Assembly (NCBI GenBank): GCA_902776725.1
Contig: CACYQX010000007.1
Span: 1-50,396, forward strand
Direction: 5' to 3'
Length of the DNA: 50,396 bases
Source of the DNA: an uncultured Eubacteriales bacterium
GTDB taxonomy: Bacteria; Bacillota; Clostridia; Peptostreptococcales; Anaerovoracaceae
Under the pieces are notes generated by a model. It worked only from the letters and a program-made list of their open reading frames with translations. It was not told the origin of the DNA and did not search any database. This document shows, in pieces, positions 25,921 through 34,448 of the stretch. The position numbers and the translations under genes are program-made. The first letter of the stretch is position 1; the number at the start of each line of letters is the position of its first letter.

Positions 25921-27630
25921 CTAAAATATCGGCTTTTCGAGATATTCTTCCATCACTTCTTTGGCGTAACTCATCGCCTGCTTGACCGCCCCCTCTTGGA
26001 ACAAAGGAGTGAGCCCTGCCTTTTCAATGATCTCCTTGTAATTCAGTTTTCCGCCTTGCTCGATGAGCTCCATAAAGTTCTGCCAGGTGCCCTTTGGGTC
26101 CTCTGCATATTTCTTTTTCATCTCAAGCGCATGAACCCTCGCCAATGAATATCCTATATAGTAAAGCGGATAGATGAATATATGAGGTACGCTGTACCAA
26201 TAGCCACCGCGCTCCATAAATTCTTCGTCGTATTTTCTCCACGGCATATATTTCTTTTCAAGCCTACGCCACTCCGCGGTACGTTCCTTTGGCGTCAAAT
26301 CCGGATTCGCATAGCAGATATGCTCAAACTCATCCACCAGGCAAGCCGAAACTATTACGCTTATGAGATCCTGCATATTATAGAATCTGCATCTGTCCGC
26401 TTCTTCACCAAAGAGTATTTCAGCATAATCATAGGCGAACTGTCCCATCGACAAAGCATATGTTTCCAATACCTCTGTTGACGGATCGTAGTATTCTTTA
26501 ATCTGCTGTTTGTTGGAAGCGACATAACGCACGAACGCTTCTCCGATATCGCCCGTGGCAACCTGGAAATCCGCGCTCGTTCCGTTGAAACGAGTAAAGA
26601 CGAACGGAGCCTTCTTTGCAAGCAGAATGATTCCATACGATATCGAAGCCTTGCCCGGCCTGTCCTCGTAGTCGATCAGCTCATGCTCAAGCATAAAGTC
26701 GATAAACTCTCCGGTCTCGGGACTTAAGGCATGATATAACTCCGCAGTCCTCTGCATCATCTCCTCGGCGTTTCCGATGCCGTGGATATTACCGCCCGGG
26801 AATACCGCCTTCTCGTCATATGTCATGAGTTCATCAAGACCGAGTCGCTCTTGCTGCGCCTTATAGAGTTTTTCACAGAGAGGAACGAGCTCCTCTACAA
26901 CCTGATTGCGGAAGACCTCTACATCTTCCGGCGTATAATAGAGATGTCTATTGTCCAAATATCCCGCAGTGATATAGTTTTCGTGCCCGAGATTTTGTCC
27001 TATCTGATTGCGCACCTTGATTAGTCCATCCCAGATTTCTTCTAGCCTTGCCTCGTTTTTCTTCAAATGCTTTGCCAACGCATCAAAGGCTTCTTTTCTG
27101 ACAGACCTATCCTCATGCCCAAAAAGAGCCTTGAGTTGATTTAGGTCGCGATTTTCACCCAGGATTTCCACTTCAATAGATTCAAGAATTGCTTGGTATT
27201 CCGTGGCCAGCTCCCCCTCTTTTTGATAGAGCTCAATGCAGTCCTCGGAAAAAGTCTTGCGCTGTATGTCCGCATCGATAAAGTATTCCGCCCCCAGCAT
27301 CTCTTCTATATAACCTCTGAAGGCGCTATTATATACCGCATCCTTGAACTTGAGCACCGCCTCGTCATAATAGATCATATTCTCGTCGAACCAGCGCTGC
27401 TGTTCCATATAGAAAGGATTCTTCGTATCCATGGTGTTGCGTATGAACGCGACGCGCACCAAATCATCAGCTCTGCGAGACATCTCATCTACCTCAAGGA
27501 TGGTCTGCAAGACTTCCTCTCCTTCGGTAGCTTCCTCGACGCGCCTGGCAGAGTCTTCAAACATAGCCTGATAAACCCTCAGATCCGGCCTCGCATATTT
27601 AAGTTCGCTAAATTTCCATGCATCGTTCAT
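25921..27630 (-). CDS. M3 family oligoendopeptidase (paralogue 2)
   Basis: A second M3 oligopeptidase, 569 residues and clearly related along its length to the one at 17432-19147 (both start W.F.ELK....DLR and share ANPDLTPKER...RRLEKKYMPWRKYD). The zinc-site motif is VDEFEH (Asp433-Glu434-Phe-Glu-His437), again with Asp in place of the first His. I start at the ATG at 27630, with AGAGGTGG upstream, rather than the ATG 9 bases earlier. The two copies flank gltS, the ABC genes and proBA, so this chromosomal block looks centred on peptide and glutamate use. Confidence 0.9.
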   Translation of the reverse strand: MNDAWKFSELKYARPDLRVYQAMFEDSARRVEEATEGEEVLQTILEVDEMSRRADDLVRVAFIRNTMDTKNPFYMEQQRWFDENMIYYDEAVLKFKDAVYNSAFRGYIEEMLGAEYFIDADIQRKTFSEDCIELYQKEGELATEYQAILESIEVEILGENRDLNQLKALFGHEDRSVRKEAFDALAKHLKKNEARLEEIWDGLIKVRNQIGQNLGHENYITAGYLDNRHLYYTPEDVEVFRNQVVEELVPLCEKLYKAQQERLGLDELMTYDEKAVFPGGNIHGIGNAEEMMQRTAELYHALSPETGEFIDFMLEHELIDYEDRPGKASISYGIILLAKKAPFVFTRFNGTSADFQVATGDIGEAFVRYVASNKQQIKEYYDPSTEVLETYALSMGQFAYDYAEILFGEEADRCRFYNMQDLISVIVSACLVDEFEHICYANPDLTPKERTAEWRRLEKKYMPWRKYDEEFMERGGYWYSVPHIFIYPLYYIGYSLARVHALEMKKKYAEDPKGTWQNFMELIEQGGKLNYKEIIEKAGLTPLFQEGAVKQAMSYAKEVMEEYLEKPIF

Positions 27631-27678
27631 ACTGTCCACCTCTGTTGATACGATATTGTACCATACTTCTCGCGAATT

Positions 27679-27707
27679 AAAAAGGCGGTCTGCTTTAGCA
27701 AACCGCC
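27679..27707 (-). terminator. Terminator after purC
   Basis: A 10-bp GGCGGTTTGC/GCAGACCGCC stem, nearly perfect, is followed by TTTTTAATT on the minus strand. It begins 15 bases after the purC stop. Confidence 0.85.
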
Positions 27708-27722
27708 GTTTTGAGCACCCTT

Positions 27723-28403
27723 TTATTTGAAGAACATCTCCGCCAAATCCATCGGCTGAATATACTGTCCGTCTTTGTATACGCGCATATTGCCTGAAGC
27801 GATTTCGTCGATCAGCATTACATCCCCACTTTCGTCAAATCCATATTCGAATTTGATATCGTAGAGTTCCATTCCTCTGGCTTCCATTTCCTTGGCAACG
27901 ATATCGGTAATCTTAACCGTCATCGCTTTGATGTCCTCGTACTGCTTATCACTCATAACATTAAGTGCAATTAGTCCATCCTTTGTGATAAGCGGATCGC
28001 CCTTGGCGTCATCCTTGAGCGTCATCTCTACGTATGAGTCGAGCTTGGCACCTTCTTCGATATAATCGCAGTATCTGCGGAAGAAGCTTCCTACTGCTCT
28101 CAGGCGGCAGATTACCTCGAGACCTTTTCCGAAAACCTTGGCAGGTTTTACTTCCATTGTGGTGTCTTCAAAATTGGCTTTTACGAAGTGGGTATAGATT
28201 CCTGCATCGTTTATCTTCTGGAAGAAATAGTCGGTCATTCTGAGGTTGATGTCGCCAACTCCTTCAATCGTGAGACCAACGCTGTTCTCACCCGGATCGA
28301 ATACTCCGTCTTTTCCCGTAACATCGTCTTTGAACTTCAGAAGATAGTTTCCGTTCTCCAACGCAAAAACATCCTTTGTTTTTCCGCTATAGACTAATTG
28401 CAT
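27723..28403 (-). CDS. purC: SAICAR synthase (PurC) family protein
   Basis: Joins CAIR and aspartate with ATP, the eighth step of purine synthesis. The 226-residue protein begins YSGKTKDVF, matching the family's nucleotide-binding start (usually YEGKAKxxF). It has an ATP/AIR-binding region with [12 protein letters not shown] (about residue 110) and ends [13 protein letters not shown]. PurC of bacteria is usually about 235-240 residues. Other pur genes are absent nearby, so it is a lone locus. Confidence 0.87.
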   Translation of the reverse strand: MQLVYSGKTKDVFALENGNYLLKFKDDVTGKDGVFDPGENSVGLTIEGVGDINLRMTDYFFQKINDAGIYTHFVKANFEDTTMEVKPAKVFGKGLEVICRLRAVGSFFRRYCDYIEEGAKLDSYVEMTLKDDAKGDPLITKDGLIALNVMSDKQYEDIKAMTVKITDIVAKEMEARGMELYDIKFEYGFDESGDVMLIDEIASGNMRVYKDGQYIQPMDLAEMFFK

Positions 28404-28443
28404 CGTTTTTCTCCTTTTTTGTTAACAATAAGTTTACTGCGTA

Positions 28444-28471
28444 ATTATATCACAATAGCCACCTTTTCCAA
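28444..28471 (-). promoter_or_regulatory. Candidate purC promoter
   Basis: TTGGAA (28466-28471), a 16-base gap and TATAAT (28444-28449) on the minus strand stand about 40 bases before the purC start. A GGCCACTT/AGGTGGC hairpin overlaps the -35 side and may be the terminator of the gene upstream. Confidence 0.5.
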
Positions 28472-28484
28472 GTGGCCGTTTGAA

Positions 28485-29084
28485 TTATTCGTCTTGATTT
28501 TCCTCTTCCTCTACTCCATGAATTATATTCCAAGCTTTTTTCGCAATCGCCGGAAGGAGATCGTAGACTATCATCAAGTCCCCGTTCTTGAGGGCGAGCG
28601 TTTTCTCGGTAATCGGGATATATGTGAGATCGTTTTCGCCGTCTTTCTTCGGGAGTGCGTTGCTGAACACTTCCCACGCGGCTTCCTCCAAGGCATCTTC
28701 GTTTGAAAGCACGCTGTACTCCTCGCGCTTGACCTTGGCATTCCTAAGTCTTGAGAAGCTGCCCATTATACCGCACGCAATAGCCGCAGCGCCCATCATA
28801 AGAAATATTTTATCTCTTCCAAGCCCAAAGGCGCAGAGGAAAACGCCTATAAGAAAGATTATTATAAACGGCGCAAGGCTCTTCACCGGAAAGGTTTGGT
28901 TTTCTATCTGACCAAGCTTCTTGGCAGCACAAGCTTTGCAAACGCAGCCACTACCCGTTTCTCCGAGTGCCTGTACGCGCTTTTCTCCCGTGAGATCTCT
29001 TATGTGCAAGGTCTGCACCTCTAGATAATCGAAAGCGTATTCACTTTCACTTTTTCCGCAAATTATGCATTTATCTTTTTCCAT
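28485..29084 (-). CDS. Hypothetical membrane protein with two cysteine pairs
   Basis: Not recognised. The 199-residue protein has an N-terminal CxxC (Cys6, Cys9, in MEKDKCIICGKSESE) and a second CVCKAC motif near residue 50, so it probably binds zinc. Two adjacent hydrophobic helices follow (about residues 70-105), then a C-terminal acidic cytoplasmic domain ending in EEEENQDE. Nothing in the neighbourhood points to a role. It has no homologue I can name. Confidence 0.55.
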   Translation of the reverse strand: MEKDKCIICGKSESEYAFDYLEVQTLHIRDLTGEKRVQALGETGSGCVCKACAAKKLGQIENQTFPVKSLAPFIIIFLIGVFLCAFGLGRDKIFLMMGAAAIACGIMGSFSRLRNAKVKREEYSVLSNEDALEEAAWEVFSNALPKKDGENDLTYIPITEKTLALKNGDLMIVYDLLPAIAKKAWNIIHGVEEEENQDE

Positions 29085-29103
29085 ATTTCAATTTTATAAC
29101 AAG

Positions 29104-29136
29104 AAAAAAGGCGTTGCAATAACGCAACGCCTTTTT
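29104..29136. terminator. Bidirectional terminator
   Basis: GGCGTTGC/GCAACGCC (29110-29117 and 29124-29131) is flanked by A6 on one side and T5 on the other. It ends the hydro-lyase/malic enzyme/transporter operon on the minus strand. Confidence 0.85.
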
Positions 29137-29145
29137 CTTAATTCA

Positions 29146-30525
29146 CTACAGTAATCCACCGAGCAGTGAAAGCATAAGGCTTCCGATTATCAGTATTATC
29201 GCACCGCCGAGACGCGATGAAATTTGAGCAAATGGCATAAGCTCCATACGCTTAGCTGCAGAGAGTACCGCAACGTCGCCGGTACCGCCCATGTTGGCCA
29301 TGCAGAGACCTGCGGTGATTGCCGCTTCAACAGGATAGAAGCCAACAAGCTTTCCGATAAGTCCTGCACCTATTACAGCACCGATACATGTCAGTACGCA
29401 GAGCAAGAGGTATGTAAGTGTGAATGTCTCGATTACAACATCAAGGCTCAGGTAGCAGAGACCTATACCAACAAGAAGTGTCGGTGTAAGGTTCTTCATG
29501 ATGAACTGGAACCACTGGTAGCAAGAGATTTCGATGTGCTCAGGAAGCAGATTTGCAATCTTGCAAATAGCAACACTTATAATCATCCAAGCATAAGCGT
29601 GAATGCTTACGGAAGGAACGAGCGTGCTCCAGAGTTTTGCAATAATATAACCGAATCCGAAGAAGGAAACTGCTGTAAAGAGACCAACGCCGAGATTTTC
29701 TACCTTTACGTTATCTCTCTTAGCCTGCATCTCAGGGCTGATTTCGAGCTCCGAAGCATCCTGTGAACCTGACTGGATAAGAGCTCCCTGTCCGTTCCAC
29801 TTCTTGTCTACGAGGATCTTAACAATGAGACCTGCTATAACGATTGAAACCGCATTACCGATTGCAACCGCAGGGTTCATTACCGAGATAGCTTCTTCCG
29901 CTGTCATTGTTCCTGTCGACTCAAAGATCTTGCTTAGCGGAACAGCGCCTGCGCCCATGCCGCCGCCCATGATTGGGAGCGCAACGAGAAGCATAGCTCT
30001 TATTGCACCGAATCCTGTAACGGCTCCGCCGAGCATCGCGAGACCAAAGGCAACTACGATACCACCGAAGATTGCCGGGAAGTATCTTGCAGCAGCCTTC
30101 ATGAGGAGCTTACGGTTCATTCCGAGGATGGATCCGCAAATAAGTGCAGCAATATAGAAGTCAAGGAATGCACCGGTTGGCTTGAAGAAAGATTCAATAT
30201 TCTTCATCAGTGTTTCGGTGTAGGTTACTCCATCAGCATTCGGTGATGTAAAAAGATCAAAGAGTCCAAAGAAGTTGAAATAGCGAAGTATTCCCATACC
30301 GAAGATTACTACGATTGCACCACCGCCGAGATATGAGTTTACGAACGGTGTCTTATTTCCGATTTCATTGAGGATTGTTCCAAACACAATCATAAATGCG
30401 AAGCATCCTGCCATACCGGCCGGAAGTACGCCTATCATTGTTGCAAGAAGAACAACTACAGCAAAGATCGCGAAATAATACCAAGGCATGTTGAAAAGTT
30501 TGTAACAAGGTTTTTCCTGTGTCAT
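29146..30525 (-). CDS. 2-hydroxycarboxylate transporter family protein
   Basis: A sodium- or proton-coupled carrier of the 2HCT family (CitS, MleP, CimH group), likely importing citrate, malate or a related hydroxy acid. The 459-residue protein has about 11 helices and two GGxG re-entrant loop motifs, GGGMGAGAVPLSK (near residue 210) and MGGTGDVAVLSAA (near 420). Start chosen at the ATG at 30525 with GGAGGG upstream, in preference to a longer frame overlapping malic enzyme. It is last in an operon with malic enzyme and an aconitase-family enzyme. Substrate not determined. Confidence 0.92.
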   Translation of the reverse strand: MTQEKPCYKLFNMPWYYFAIFAVVVLLATMIGVLPAGMAGCFAFMIVFGTILNEIGNKTPFVNSYLGGGAIVVIFGMGILRYFNFFGLFDLFTSPNADGVTYTETLMKNIESFFKPTGAFLDFYIAALICGSILGMNRKLLMKAAARYFPAIFGGIVVAFGLAMLGGAVTGFGAIRAMLLVALPIMGGGMGAGAVPLSKIFESTGTMTAEEAISVMNPAVAIGNAVSIVIAGLIVKILVDKKWNGQGALIQSGSQDASELEISPEMQAKRDNVKVENLGVGLFTAVSFFGFGYIIAKLWSTLVPSVSIHAYAWMIISVAICKIANLLPEHIEISCYQWFQFIMKNLTPTLLVGIGLCYLSLDVVIETFTLTYLLLCVLTCIGAVIGAGLIGKLVGFYPVEAAITAGLCMANMGGTGDVAVLSAAKRMELMPFAQISSRLGGAIILIIGSLMLSLLGGLL

Positions 30526-30556
30526 GATATTACCCTCCATTGTCACTGGAAACGAC

Positions 30557-31729
30557 TTAGATTCTGGCAACGCCGGATGCCTTTGCGGCCTCAGCTACTG
30601 CCTTTGCGACTGCCGGTCCAACGCGCTTATCAAACGCAGCTGGGATGATGTAATCCGCGGAAAGTTCCTCGTCGGATACGAGATCCGCAAGAGCCTTTGC
30701 GGCAGCCATCTTCATTTCTTCGTTTATATCCGAAGCTCTTACATCAAATGTTCCGCGGAAGATTCCCGGAAATGCCAGAACGTTATTGATCTGGTTCGGA
30801 TAGTCACTTCTTCCTGTTGCGATAACCGCAGCACCACCTGCCTTGGCATCATCCGGGAAGATTTCCGGGGTTGGGTTAGCGCAGGCAAAGATGATTGCAT
30901 CCTTTGCCATTGTCTTAACCATATCCGTTGTCAATGTACCCGGAGCAGAAACGCCGATAAATACGTCTGCTCCCTGGATTGCGTCCGCAAGAGTTCCTGT
31001 TTCCTTCTGAAGATTTGTTTCCTTTGCCATCTCTTCTTTGATCCAGTTGAGATTGTCGCGACCTTCGTAGATAACGCCTGTGCGGTCTGTCATTACGATG
31101 TTCTTAAAGCCCGCTGACAAAAGAAGCTTAACGATTGCGATTGCCGCAGCGCCTGCGCCCGAGGTTACGATCTTTACGTCTTCCTTATTCTTTCCTACAA
31201 CCTTAAGAGCGTTCAATAGGCCCGCGAGTGTGATAACCGCAGTACCGTGCTGGTCGTCGTGGAAAATTGGAATGTCGCATTTTTCTTTGAGCTTTCTTTC
31301 AATCTCAAAGCAACGCGGTGCAGAGATGTCCTCCAGGTTTATTCCGCCAAAGCTTCCGGAAATGTTGTAAACGGTTTCAACAAACTCGTCTACGTCCTTG
31401 GTCTTAACGCAGAGCGGAAGCGCATCCACGTCGCCAAAGGATTTGAATAACACACACTTACCTTCCATAACAGGCATGCCTGCTTCAGGACCAATATCGC
31501 CAAGACCCAGAACCGCCGTGCCGTCAGTGATTACAGCACAAAGATTATGACGTCTTGTGAGTTCGTATGATTTGTTGATGTCCTGCTGTATCGCGAGGCA
31601 TGGCTCTGCAACACCCGGAGTATAAGCAAGGCTGAGATCCTCTTTGCTCTCTACCGGGACCGTAGCAATAACTTCGATTTTTCCCTTCCACTCTCCATGG
31701 AGTCTCAGGGATTCTTTTGCATAGTCCAT
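30557..31729 (-). CDS. Malic enzyme (NAD(P)-dependent, decarboxylating)
   Basis: Converts malate to pyruvate and CO2 with reduction of NAD(P)+. The 390-residue protein is the short bacterial type. It has [14 protein letters not shown] near the start, the metal/substrate segment [23 protein letters not shown], a Rossmann nucleotide site [15 protein letters not shown], and [15 protein letters not shown] chose the ATG at 31729, preceded by GGGAGGAG. It lies 91 bases after the small hydro-lyase subunit and 31 before the transporter. In this context it should be the route from imported or hydrated malate to pyruvate. Confidence 0.95.
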   Translation of the reverse strand: MDYAKESLRLHGEWKGKIEVIATVPVESKEDLSLAYTPGVAEPCLAIQQDINKSYELTRRHNLCAVITDGTAVLGLGDIGPEAGMPVMEGKCVLFKSFGDVDALPLCVKTKDVDEFVETVYNISGSFGGINLEDISAPRCFEIERKLKEKCDIPIFHDDQHGTAVITLAGLLNALKVVGKNKEDVKIVTSGAGAAAIAIVKLLLSAGFKNIVMTDRTGVIYEGRDNLNWIKEEMAKETNLQKETGTLADAIQGADVFIGVSAPGTLTTDMVKTMAKDAIIFACANPTPEIFPDDAKAGGAAVIATGRSDYPNQINNVLAFPGIFRGTFDVRASDINEEMKMAAAKALADLVSDEELSADYIIPAAFDKRVGPAVAKAVAEAAKASGVARI

Positions 31730-31820
31730 AACTAGTCTCCTCCCTTCCATCAATTGTTTTTCGATGATGATTTATTTGCTATTTCGCATTTGCATACTTA
31801 TCAAATCCGATTATAACCAA

Positions 31821-32324
31821 TTACTCTTTGCCAAAACGCTTGCGCATCATGGGCTTAATTCCGCCGGCCTCCAGTATCTTAAGCGCCTGGTCTCCGAGCT
31901 GATCGCAGTTCATGACTTCTCCGGTTTCCTCGATGGTAACTGTCCCCGCTTCCAAGTCTAGAGCAAGTGTCTGTCCCTCTTTTACTCGTTCGCTTATTCC
32001 CTTACATACAACGGGAACGAGGCCAAGGTTTACTGCGTTTCTAAAGAATATCCTTGCAAAGGATTCTGCAAGAACCGCAGAGGCACCCATATTGAGAAGC
32101 GCTATCGGCGCATGCTCCCTGCTTGAGCCGCATCCGAAATTTCTTCCTGCCACCACTATTCCTCCCTGAGGAAAGTTCGGTGATATATCTTCGCTGATTC
32201 CAAAGAAGCAGTGCTCTCCGATTTGTTTTGGATCCGTAATCGCAAGATAGCAACCCGGGTAAATCTGATCCGTATCTATGTTGTCGCCAACAACTATTGT
32301 TTTTCCTACAATCTTTTTATTCAT
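31821..32324 (-). CDS. Aconitase-family hydro-lyase, small (LeuD-like) subunit
   Basis: The swivelling small subunit of a LeuCD-type hydro-lyase. The 167-residue protein contains VVGDNIDTDQIYPG, FFGISEDISPNFPQGGIVVAGRN and the active-site loop GCGSSREHAPIAL (about residues 60-72). The ATG at 32324, after GGAGGCC, gives the family N-terminus; a longer frame upstream overlaps the large subunit. Length fits 3-isopropylmalate dehydratase small subunits, but homologous pairs hydrate maleate, citraconate or 2,3-dimethylmalate. The operon has malic enzyme instead of leuB, which argues against leucine synthesis. Confidence 0.9.
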   Translation of the reverse strand: MNKKIVGKTIVVGDNIDTDQIYPGCYLAITDPKQIGEHCFFGISEDISPNFPQGGIVVAGRNFGCGSSREHAPIALLNMGASAVLAESFARIFFRNAVNLGLVPVVCKGISERVKEGQTLALDLEAGTVTIEETGEVMNCDQLGDQALKILEAGGIKPMMRKRFGKE

Positions 32325-32335
32325 TTTGCGGCCTC

Positions 32336-33595
32336 CTAAAGATACTCTCTTGGATCTGTTATCTTTCCATTTAGTATGCTTGCCGCAACCGTCGCCGGAC
32401 TCGCAAGATAGATCAGCGATTCGTTGGAACCCATGCGTCCCGGGAAATTTCGGTTGGTGCTTGTGATACAAACCTCACCCGGTGCGATTACGCCTTCGTG
32501 CGCGCCGAGGCAAGCTCCGCATCCCGGAGTGGAGATGGAAGCGCCGGCATCCATAAGGTCTTTGATGTATCCCTTCTCCATGCATTCCTTCATGACTTCC
32601 GCTGATGCCGGAACTATAACCAATCTCGCATAAGGAGGAATATGTTTTCCTTTTAATATTTTGGCTGCGATTTCAAAATCTTCAGTGCGTCCGCCCGTGC
32701 AGCTTCCTATATAGCCCTGATCCAGTTTAACTTCGCCACTCGCGATAACCTCGCTTAGCGGATGCACGTTCTCCACGCTGCTTGGGCAGGCGAGGTTCGG
32801 TTCTATTTTGCTTACATCGAATAGATAACTTTCGCTATATACAAAATCGGGATCTGTTTCCTGAATTTCAAATTGGCGAACAGCCCTTTCCGTAACATAA
32901 TCTATTACTTCTTGGTTGGGCTTCATATATGCGGTCTTTGCGCCCATCTCAACCGCCATATTGCATATCGTCATACGACCTGCGATATTTAGATTCTCCA
33001 CATAACTACCAGTAAAATCGACAGCCTTGTAGACGGCACCGTCCGCTCTGATTTTCCCAAGAACCTCAAGTATAACGTCCTTCGGGAAAACGCCCTTTTG
33101 GGTTTCACCTTCAAGTCTAACCTCGATTATTTCCGGTACTCTGAACCAAAGTTCTCCCGTCATGAGTATGGTCGCCATATCGGTTGCCCCACAGCCGGTT
33201 CCCATAGCACCAAATGCCCCGTGGGTAGTGGTGTGGCTGTCCGTTGCGACAACTATCATTCCGGGATAAATAACGCCCGCTTCCGGCATTACCTGATGGC
33301 ATACGCCACGGTCTATATCAAAGTGGAATTTGAGATTGTTCTTCTGCGCGAACTCTCTCATTTCTTTATGGTTGGATGCACTCTTCACATCCGGACAGGG
33401 CGCATAATGATCAAAAACAAAAGCGCAGCGGGTATTGTCCCACACTTTTTCTCCACCCATCTCATAAAAAGAGTAGACGGTCTGAAGGTACAAATCGTTG
33501 ATCTCGGCAAAGTCGACCTTGGCCACTACGATTTCCCCTGTGTGTACCACATCCCTGCTGCTGTTCTTAGCAAGTATTTTTTCTATTGCGTGCAC
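32336..33595 (-). CDS. Aconitase-family hydro-lyase, large (LeuC-like) subunit
   Basis: The [4Fe-4S]-containing large subunit. The 419-residue protein has DSHTTTHGAFGAMGTGCGATDMA, the cluster cysteines in GSCTGGR and TPGCGACLGAHEG, and TNRNFPGRMGS. These are typical of the group that includes 3-isopropylmalate dehydratase, homoaconitase-like enzymes, 2,3-dimethylmalate dehydratase and maleate hydratase, so the substrate is open. The start codon is GTG at 33595 with AGGAGG before it. It is first in the operon, directly downstream of the palindrome at 33635-33660. Confidence 0.9.
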   Translation of the reverse strand: MHAIEKILAKNSSRDVVHTGEIVVAKVDFAEINDLYLQTVYSFYEMGGEKVWDNTRCAFVFDHYAPCPDVKSASNHKEMREFAQKNNLKFHFDIDRGVCHQVMPEAGVIYPGMIVVATDSHTTTHGAFGAMGTGCGATDMATILMTGELWFRVPEIIEVRLEGETQKGVFPKDVILEVLGKIRADGAVYKAVDFTGSYVENLNIAGRMTICNMAVEMGAKTAYMKPNQEVIDYVTERAVRQFEIQETDPDFVYSESYLFDVSKIEPNLACPSSVENVHPLSEVIASGEVKLDQGYIGSCTGGRTEDFEIAAKILKGKHIPPYARLVIVPASAEVMKECMEKGYIKDLMDAGASISTPGCGACLGAHEGVIAPGEVCITSTNRNFPGRMGSNESLIYLASPATVAASILNGKITDPREYL

Positions 33596-33634
33596 CGGTT
33601 ACCTCCTAAATAATTAGTTTAACGCCGGCCTAAT

Positions 33635-33660
33635 ATTGCATATTGTATACAATATGCAAT
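33635..33660. promoter_or_regulatory. Perfect 26-bp palindrome, probable GntR operator
   Basis: The half-site ATTGCATATTGTA is followed by its exact inverted repeat, with no mismatch. The core TTGTATACAA is the type of sequence recognised by GntR regulators of the FadR/FCD group. It lies about 10 bases downstream of the minus-strand -10 box TATAAT (33670-33675), so binding there would block transcription of the hydro-lyase operon. Confidence 0.8.
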
Positions 33661-33669
33661 TATGATATC

Positions 33670-33675
33670 ATTATA
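33670..33675 (-). promoter_or_regulatory. -10 box of the hydro-lyase operon
   Basis: TATAAT on the minus strand, 75 bases upstream of the GTG start of the large subunit. No clear -35 hexamer is present at 16-18 bases, which would fit an activated or weak promoter. Confidence 0.45.
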
Positions 33676-33683
33676 TTAGGAAA

Positions 33684-33719
33684 ATTGCAATAATTCTTTT
33701 ACTTATATATTGCAATAAT
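33684..33719. repeat. Two direct repeats ATTGCAATAAT, 25 bp apart
   Basis: ATTGCAATAAT occurs at 33684-33694 and 33709-33719. The second copy overlaps the -35 box of the gntR promoter. The first half resembles the ATTGCA of the palindrome, so these may be further binding sites for the same regulator. Confidence 0.55.
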
Positions 33720-33738
33720 CCCTTCAATTTCTTACAAT
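33710..33738 (+). promoter_or_regulatory. gntR promoter
   Basis: TTGCAA (33710-33715), 17 bases, then TACAAT (33733-33738) on the plus strand, 45 bases before the gntR start. The -35 box lies inside the second ATTGCAATAAT repeat, which suggests autoregulation. Confidence 0.6.
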
Positions 33739-33782
33739 GTTAGGGAAATCAACGATTTCAACAGTTTTATTGGGAGAAATAC

Positions 33783-34433
33783 ATGGAAAAATTAGAGATT
33801 CTGCCTATAAGAATGCGTATAGCATCGATAATAAGAAAAGCTATCTATCTTGGCGAGTACAAGAGCGGCGATAAAATCAACCTAAGCGACATAGCCGAGC
33901 AGCTCTATGTCAGCAGAACCCCCGTGCGCGAGGCTCTGCAGGAGCTCGAGTCAGAGGGTCTCGTCACGCTTAGCATGAACAAAAGCGCCATAGTCAATAA
34001 GATAGATAAAAAGTTTATTCAGGATATCTTTGAGCTCCGCTCAATTTTGGAGTCAAAAGCCGCTGCAAAAGCTGCAGAAAACGGCATGGATGCAGATGCC
34101 CTTCTTGGTCGCCTGTATAAATTCCAGGAAGAACTCAAGGATGGCGGCAACATAGATAACGACGAGTATTCTCACCTCAATCAGGATCTCCACTCCGCGA
34201 TCTGGGATGCCGCAGACAGCCATCTCATCAAATCAATTTTGATGCGCCAGTGGAGCGGTGCAAATCATCTCGGCGATATAATCTCCAAGAAGAAACACTA
34301 TGAACAATCCACCAAGGAGCATATAGAAGTTCTGGAGCAGATAAAAGCCGGTAAACCACAGAAGGCCGGAAAAGCTATGGAACAGCACGTCATACGAAGC
34401 ATGAACAATATCCTTTCACTCTACGAGGATTAA
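33783..34433 (+). CDS. GntR family transcriptional regulator (FCD group)
   Basis: A 216-residue DNA-binding regulator with an N-terminal winged helix (about residues 5-70, including KINLSDIAEQLYVSRTPVREALQELESEGLV, typical of GntR) and a C-terminal FCD helical domain (about residues 80-210) that usually binds organic acids through a metal site. GGGAG lies 6 bases before the ATG. It is transcribed divergently from the hydro-lyase operon and directly followed by an AEC transporter, so it likely senses the organic acid handled by this island. The palindrome and repeats upstream are plausible operators. Confidence 0.93.
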   Translation: MEKLEILPIRMRIASIIRKAIYLGEYKSGDKINLSDIAEQLYVSRTPVREALQELESEGLVTLSMNKSAIVNKIDKKFIQDIFELRSILESKAAAKAAENGMDADALLGRLYKFQEELKDGGNIDNDEYSHLNQDLHSAIWDAADSHLIKSILMRQWSGANHLGDIISKKKHYEQSTKEHIEVLEQIKAGKPQKAGKAMEQHVIRSMNNILSLYED

Positions 34434-34448
34434 AGCGGAGCCGGGAAA

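Noticed and set aside
31821-33595. leuCD of leucine synthesis
   Set aside because: Enzyme family fits, but leuA and leuB are absent and malic enzyme and carriers replace them; named by family only.
33098-33613. Plus-strand frame of 171 codons opposite the large hydro-lyase subunit
   Set aside because: It lies antisense to a clear gene, has no ribosome site and Cys/His/Tyr-rich shadow composition.
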